Below are positions 60,581 to 64,000 of a stretch of DNA of 64,000 nucleotides, in pieces. The notes under the pieces were generated by a model, which worked only from the letters and a program-made list of their open reading frames with translations, was not told the DNA's origin and did not search any database. The stretch spans positions 78,624 to 142,623 of the forward strand of contig JACPEP010000001.1 of the NCBI GenBank assembly GCA_016183425.1, written 5' to 3'. A program made the position numbers and the translations under genes. This stretch comes from Chloroflexota bacterium. Its GTDB lineage: Bacteria; Chloroflexota; Dehalococcoidia; JACPEP01. Every line of letters starts with the position of its first letter. The first letter of the stretch is position 1.

Positions 60581-62140
60581 CTACCGGGCTCTCAAACCCT
60601 TGATAACTAAGGGCAGGCGAGGAAGGAGGTCGCTGGCGACCATGCCAGTATCCCCCAGCTTTTCTCTTACCATGTCTCCGGCGGCGCCGTGGAGGTAGAC
60701 GCCGGCGGCGGCGGCGTCAAAAGGCTCCAGGCCCTGGGCGAGGAGACCGCCGATGGCGCCCGCCAGGACATCGCCGGTGCCGCCGCTGGCCAGACCTGGG
60801 TTGACCACCTGCGAGAGGACGGCGTTCCCATCCGGCTGGGCGACCACGGTGTGCGGCCCCTTCAGCACCACCACCTGCCCCCAGCGGGCGGCCATCTCCT
60901 GGGCGGTGGCGAGGCGATCGCCCTCTATCTGGGCCACGGGTAGGCCGCTGAGACGGGACATCTCGCCGGGGTGGGGGGTTAGGATGGCCCGGCCCGAGAA
61001 TCGCCGCCACCACTGGGGGGTCTGGGCCAGGATATTCAGGGCGTCGGCGTCCAGCACCAAAGGGGTGGTGAGGGGGGCTTCCATGAGGAGACGGGTAACC
61101 AGCTCAACGGTGCTGGGGTGCTGGCCCAGGCCACAGCCAATGACGGCGGCATCGTAGCGGGGCAGAGATTCCTGAATGACAGCGGCGTTCTGGGGGTGAA
61201 TAATGCCCTCCTCCGTCTCCGTGAGGGGGAGATAGATTACCTCGGTAAGTTTGGCGGCCAGGATGGGCTGCAGGCTGCGGGCCACGGCCAGGGTGACCAG
61301 GCCCGTGCCCACCCGGGTGGCGGCGGCGCCGGCCAGGTAGGCGGCCCCGATGTAGTGGGGGGAGGCGGCCACCACCAAAAGGCGTCCGAAGGTGCCCTTG
61401 TGGGCGTGGGGGGGGCGATGGGGTGTTCTCTTTGCCACCCCCTGGGCGGTGAGCATCTCCAGGGGAATATCCGCCGCCAGGTGGGGGGGGATGCCGATGT
61501 CCGCCACCACCAGCTTGCCCAGGTACTGGGAGCCGGGGAGGGTCAAAAGCCCCCGCTTGGGGTAGGCCAGGGTGATGGTAATATCGGCGGGGAGGCAAGC
61601 GGGGTCCACGGCCCCGGTATCGGCGTCCAGGCCGGAGGGGAGGTCCAGGGCGGCCACCCCGCCTGGGGCGGGGTGGCCGCCCTGCCTTCCTTGAGCCACC
61701 CGAGTTAATGCCTCTTTCATCAGCCCCTCCAGAGGGCGAAGATGACCGGTGCCCAGAAGGGCATCCAAAATCAGATCACAGCCCCTCAAGGCCTCATCCA
61801 GGCGCTTCAGGTGGACATCTTCCCACCCGTCCACCACGGGAATTCCCGCTTCTCGAACCCGCTGATAGTTGACATCCTCCGGTCGCCTGGGTGTGCAGAA
61901 ATAAACCATCGCCTGCGCCCCCCAGCGGTGGAGGTAGCGGGCGGCCACCAGGCCATCGCCGCCGTTGTTGCCCGGCCCCACCAGCACCACCACACGCCGC
62001 CCCACCACCCCACCCAGAAAATCCCTGACCCTCTCCGCCACCGCCCGCCCGGCGTTCTCCATGAAGACGGAGACAGTCAGGCCCAGGGGTGCCGCCGCCT
62101 CTTCCAGGCTTCGCATCTGGTCAACGGTGACCACTTTCAT
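60581..62140 (-). CDS. nnr: Bifunctional NAD(P)H-hydrate repair enzyme (NnrE epimerase + NnrD dehydratase)
   Basis: 519 residues. Residues 1 to about 215 are the YjeF_N epimerase (VLVGPGNNGGDGLVAARYL, LDALLGTGHLRPLEG, DLPSGLDADTG). Residues about 235-519 are the ADP-dependent hydrate dehydratase (KGTFGRLLVVAASPHYIGAAYLAG, LTPHPGEMSRLSG, VVLKGPHTVVAQPDG, NPGLASGGTGDVLAGAIGGLLAQG). It repairs damaged NAD(P)HX. Its start overlaps the acpS end by 20 bases, the common acpS-nnr gene pair. Confidence 0.95.
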   Translation of the reverse strand: MKVVTVDQMRSLEEAAAPLGLTVSVFMENAGRAVAERVRDFLGGVVGRRVVVLVGPGNNGGDGLVAARYLHRWGAQAMVYFCTPRRPEDVNYQRVREAGIPVVDGWEDVHLKRLDEALRGCDLILDALLGTGHLRPLEGLMKEALTRVAQGRQGGHPAPGGVAALDLPSGLDADTGAVDPACLPADITITLAYPKRGLLTLPGSQYLGKLVVADIGIPPHLAADIPLEMLTAQGVAKRTPHRPPHAHKGTFGRLLVVAASPHYIGAAYLAGAAATRVGTGLVTLAVARSLQPILAAKLTEVIYLPLTETEEGIIHPQNAAVIQESLPRYDAAVIGCGLGQHPSTVELVTRLLMEAPLTTPLVLDADALNILAQTPQWWRRFSGRAILTPHPGEMSRLSGLPVAQIEGDRLATAQEMAARWGQVVVLKGPHTVVAQPDGNAVLSQVVNPGLASGGTGDVLAGAIGGLLAQGLEPFDAAAAGVYLHGAAGDMVREKLGDTGMVASDLLPRLPLVIKGLRAR

Positions 62141-62504
62141 TCGTCGCTCCCACCACTGAGGCCACGGCCAGATCCCGAGAGTGGGAGAGGCTCAGGTCCA
62201 CCTGGGAAAGGCCAATCTCCTGAGCCCGAGCCTGAGCCCCACCCCAAAGACGCAACACCGGCTTCCCCCGCTGGTCGTTCAGGACCTCGATTTCCCGCCA
62301 CCCCACACCCCGCCGCCCCGTGCCCAGGGCCTTCATCACCGCCTCCTTGGCGGCGAAGCGCACCGCCAGCTCTTGAACTCTCTGGCGACAGAAAGCAAGC
62401 TCTGCCGGAGTATAGATGCGCTTGACAAAGCGTTCCCCCCAGCGAGCGACGGCCCTTTGGATGCGGTGAATCTCTATTACATCGACACCGACGGCGTGGT
62501 CCAT
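62121..62504 (-). CDS. acpS: Holo-acyl-carrier-protein synthase
   Basis: 127 residues from the ATG at 62504, the usual family length; longer in-frame starts run through the promoter. Motifs are VGVDVIEIHRIQ (Mg site Asp), RFAAKEAVMKALGTG (Glu/Lys) and LSLSHSRDLAVASV. It transfers 4'-phosphopantetheine from CoA to apo-ACP. It leads the acpS-nnr-slt operon. Confidence 0.94.
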   Translation of the reverse strand: MDHAVGVDVIEIHRIQRAVARWGERFVKRIYTPAELAFCRQRVQELAVRFAAKEAVMKALGTGRRGVGWREIEVLNDQRGKPVLRLWGGAQARAQEIGLSQVDLSLSHSRDLAVASVVGATNESGHR

Positions 62505-62521
62505 AGCTTTCTTTGGCGGAT

Positions 62522-62530
62522 AGTATACCA
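62522..62530 (-). promoter_or_regulatory. Extended -10 promoter of acpS operon
   Basis: Minus strand TGGTATACT: TG-n-TATACT with TATACT at 62527-62522, about 17 bases before the ATG. No good -35 is seen. Confidence 0.45.
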
Positions 62531-62663
62531 TAAGAACTGCCCATCCGCTGAGGCGAACCGCGGCCCCCGCCCCCATCACTCCCTTGAGAAGACGGTAGTC
62601 GGAGTCGTCCCTGACCCCGGTCGATACCTCACACTTATGGTCATTGATTAAATAAACCGACAT

Positions 62664-62975
62664 CTAGCCTCACCCAGTAGTGATACCTTCCTACCCCTGC
62701 CCTGAAGGATTCGTACGTAGCGGGCGCAGCATGCTGCGCCCCAACACCCCCCTAGGCCTGCCCTTCAGGGCGGCGGCTTATTTTGTTAAAGGCCATAAGT
62801 GTGGGGTATCCAGTTACCAGTTTATTTTGTTGATGCTGATAAACTTATTTTGTTTAACACCATTAAAGCGACCCCCACCGCCTCACTCCCCTGACCCTCC
62901 CCGGAGCGTCGTCATTTCCCCCTCCCCGACATCGGGGAGGGCTGGGGTGGGGTCTTCACCGCTGCCGGGGGTTCT
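62664..62975. other. Gene-free stretch with palindromes and short direct repeats
   Basis: No convincing gene. It contains the 20-base palindrome GGGCGCAGCATGCTGCGCCC (62719-62738), an inverted pair CCCTGAAGG/CCTTCAGGG-like around 62701-62770, three copies of TTATTTTGTT (62778-62787, 62822-62831, 62845-62854) and a hairpin CCTCCCCGA-CA-TCGGGGAGG at 62921-62940. The low-GC block around 62780-62860 contrasts with the surroundings. Confidence 0.5.
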
Positions 62976-62979
62976 GGCC

Positions 62980-63015
62980 CCCCTTAATCCCCCCGTCAAC
63001 GGGGGGATTAAGGGG
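62980..63015 (-). terminator. 17-bp-stem hairpin downstream of the second TPR gene
   Basis: CCCCTTAATCCCCCCGT and its exact complement with a 2-base gap. It lies about 48 bases after the TPR gene stop on the minus strand. Confidence 0.6.
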
Positions 63016-63062
63016 TGAGCCCCGCCCGTGGCGGGGGGTCAGAGACGACCCCGACTACGGTA

Positions 63063-64000
63063 TCACTCCCCTCCCCCCAGCCGCTCCAGGTTGCGCCGCA
63101 CCATCTGGGCATACTCCTCTGCCCCCTGGCCCTGGAAGATCTCCAGGGCCTCCTTGAAGTGCTCTTCCGCCTCTTTCGGCCTCTCCGTCTGCGCCAGAAG
63201 GAGGGCGTAGCCGGTGTGGGCCGGGGCGAAGCGGGGGTCTATCTCCAGGGCCTCTTGGTAGTGGGCCTCCGTTGTTGTGGGCCTGGGCCAAGCGGGGGTC
63301 TATCTCCAGGGCCTCTTGGTAGTGGGTCTCCGCCTCCTCCCGCCGCCCCGTCTCTGCAAGGAGGTTGGCGTAGTTGTTGTGGGCCTGGGCCAAGCGGGGG
63401 TCTATCTCCAGGGCCGCCCGGTAGTGGGTCTCCGCCTCTTTCGGCCTCTCCGTCTGCGCCAGGAGGAGGGCGTAGTTGTAGTGGGCCAGGGCGTGGCGGG
63501 GGTCTATCTCCAGGGCCGCCCGGTAGTGCTCTTCCGCCTCTTTCGGCCTCTCCGTCTGCGCCAGGAGGAGGGCGTAGCCGGTGTGGGCCGCAGCGTAGCG
63601 GGGGTCTATCTCCAGGGCCGCCCGGTAGTGCTCCTCCGCCTCTTTCGGCCTCTCCGTCTGCGCCAGAAGGACGGCGTAGTTGTAGTGGGCCAGGGCGTCG
63701 CGGGGGTCTATGTCCAGGGCCGCCTGGTAGTGAGTCGCCGCCGCCTCCCGCCGCCCCAGGTCCTGTAGAAGGTTGGCGTAGTTGTAGTGGGCCGAGGCGT
63801 AGCGGGGGTCTATCTCCAGGGCCGCCCGGTAGTGCTCCTCCGCCTCCTCCCGCCGTCCCAGGTCCTTGAGGAGGATGGCGTAGTTGTTGTGGGCCAGGGC
63901 GTCGCGGGGGTCTATGTCCAGGGCCGCCTGGTAGTGAGTCGCCGCCTCCTCCCGCCGCCCCAGGTCCTGTAGAAGGATGGCGTAGTTGTTGTGGGCCAGG
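63063..64000 (-). pseudogene. Second TPR protein, 3' part, with a frameshifting internal deletion
   Basis: The 5' end lies beyond the window. From 64000 down, an open frame encodes 34-residue TPRs (AHYNYALLLAQTERPKEAE.HY.AALEIDPR and GRREEAETHYQ types). At about 63271, 41 bases are missing compared with the neighbouring repeat (within the YANLL..GRREEAE segment), which shifts the frame. The old frame runs out at 63055, while the correct TPR frame continues to a TGA at 63063-63065 with the normal cap (FKEALEIFQGQGAEEYAQMVRRNLERLGGGE-type ending). This could be a true mutation or repeat collapse in assembly. The related gene at 25089-26420 is intact. Confidence 0.75.

Noticed and set aside
63015..63972. 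Plus-strand open frames rich in Gly/Pro/Ser or Leu/Pro/Val over the second TPR array
   Set aside because: They are periodic at 102 bases, exactly the TPR unit, and are antisense shadows of the minus-strand TPR gene.
63063..64000. Regular DNA repeats that might be read as a CRISPR array
   Set aside because: Unit length is 102 bases, there are no unique spacers and the repeats translate into TPRs.

Overview
The window is gene-dense, GC-rich DNA (my impression is high 50s % GC, not computed). It carries many radical SAM enzymes, Fe-S and c-type cytochrome proteins, a rubrerythrin, a Re-citrate-synthase/isopropylmalate-synthase-type enzyme, Tat/lipobox-type solute-binding lipoproteins and a GT4-rich surface polysaccharide cluster, and no outer-membrane or LPS-core genes. 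This fits an anaerobic or microaerophilic member of the Chloroflexota, most likely Dehalococcoidia-like. That placement is inference from gene content. I see no tRNA, rRNA, CRISPR array, transposase or phage gene, so most of it reads as ordinary chromosome.

Layout. 1-7.3 kb (+): a polysaccharide cluster (end of an SDR epimerase, O-antigen-ligase-like polymerase, UPF0104 membrane protein, three GT4 glycosyltransferases, a methyltransferase, DUF2889), closed by a bidirectional hairpin. 7.3-9.7 kb (-): MFS transporter, lipoprotein cytochrome c and two tiny paralogous membrane proteins behind one good promoter. 9.9-17 kb (+): four tandem family-5 solute-binding lipoproteins, the third broken by a frameshift, with no permease or ATPase beside them. 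17-21.5 kb (-): PHP phosphoesterase, then a radical SAM-yggS-proC-yggT operon. 21.6-24.7 kb (+): an AmmeMemoRadiSam module with Memo and AMMECR1 fused in one protein. 24.8-31 kb (+): TPR protein, rarA, a 35-residue ribosomal-protein-like ORF, murJ, and the citrate/homocitrate-type synthase.

31-39 kb (+): secreted subtilase, family-3 solute-binding lipoprotein, GlcF-like Fe-S protein, sfsA, an iron-sulfur-flavoprotein/TrmO fusion, a triheme cytochrome and a FlgD-Ig-like lipoprotein. 39-43.6 kb (-): folE, a FemAB/GNAT-like acyltransferase, an MshA-like glycosyltransferase, a PIG-L deacetylase and CcsA in one operon. 43.7-49.5 kb (-): DUF2079 protein, CopD-like protein, purA, two signal-less trypsin-type proteases and a LuxR-type regulator with a degenerate receiver. 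49.8-57.2 kb (+): zinc-ribbon protein, typA, a relic of a radical SAM gene, then a compact operon of B12-type radical SAM, stand-alone ODP diiron-type metallo-lactamase and a CX8CX2C radical SAM protein, followed by Rrf2, a 67-residue protein and a rubredoxin-less rubrerythrin. 57.2-62.5 kb (-): a 6PGDH-like oxidoreductase and acpS-nnrDE-slt. 63-64 kb (-): the 3' part of a second TPR gene with a frameshifting internal deletion.

The most unusual points are: the B12-rSAM/ODP/atypical-rSAM operon and the relic upstream of it; the MshA/PIG-L/FemAB-like set, which resembles low-molecular-weight-thiol synthesis without MshC; the flavoprotein-TrmO fusion; the tandem mini membrane proteins with cytochrome and MFS; and three genes whose promoters imply leaderless transcripts.
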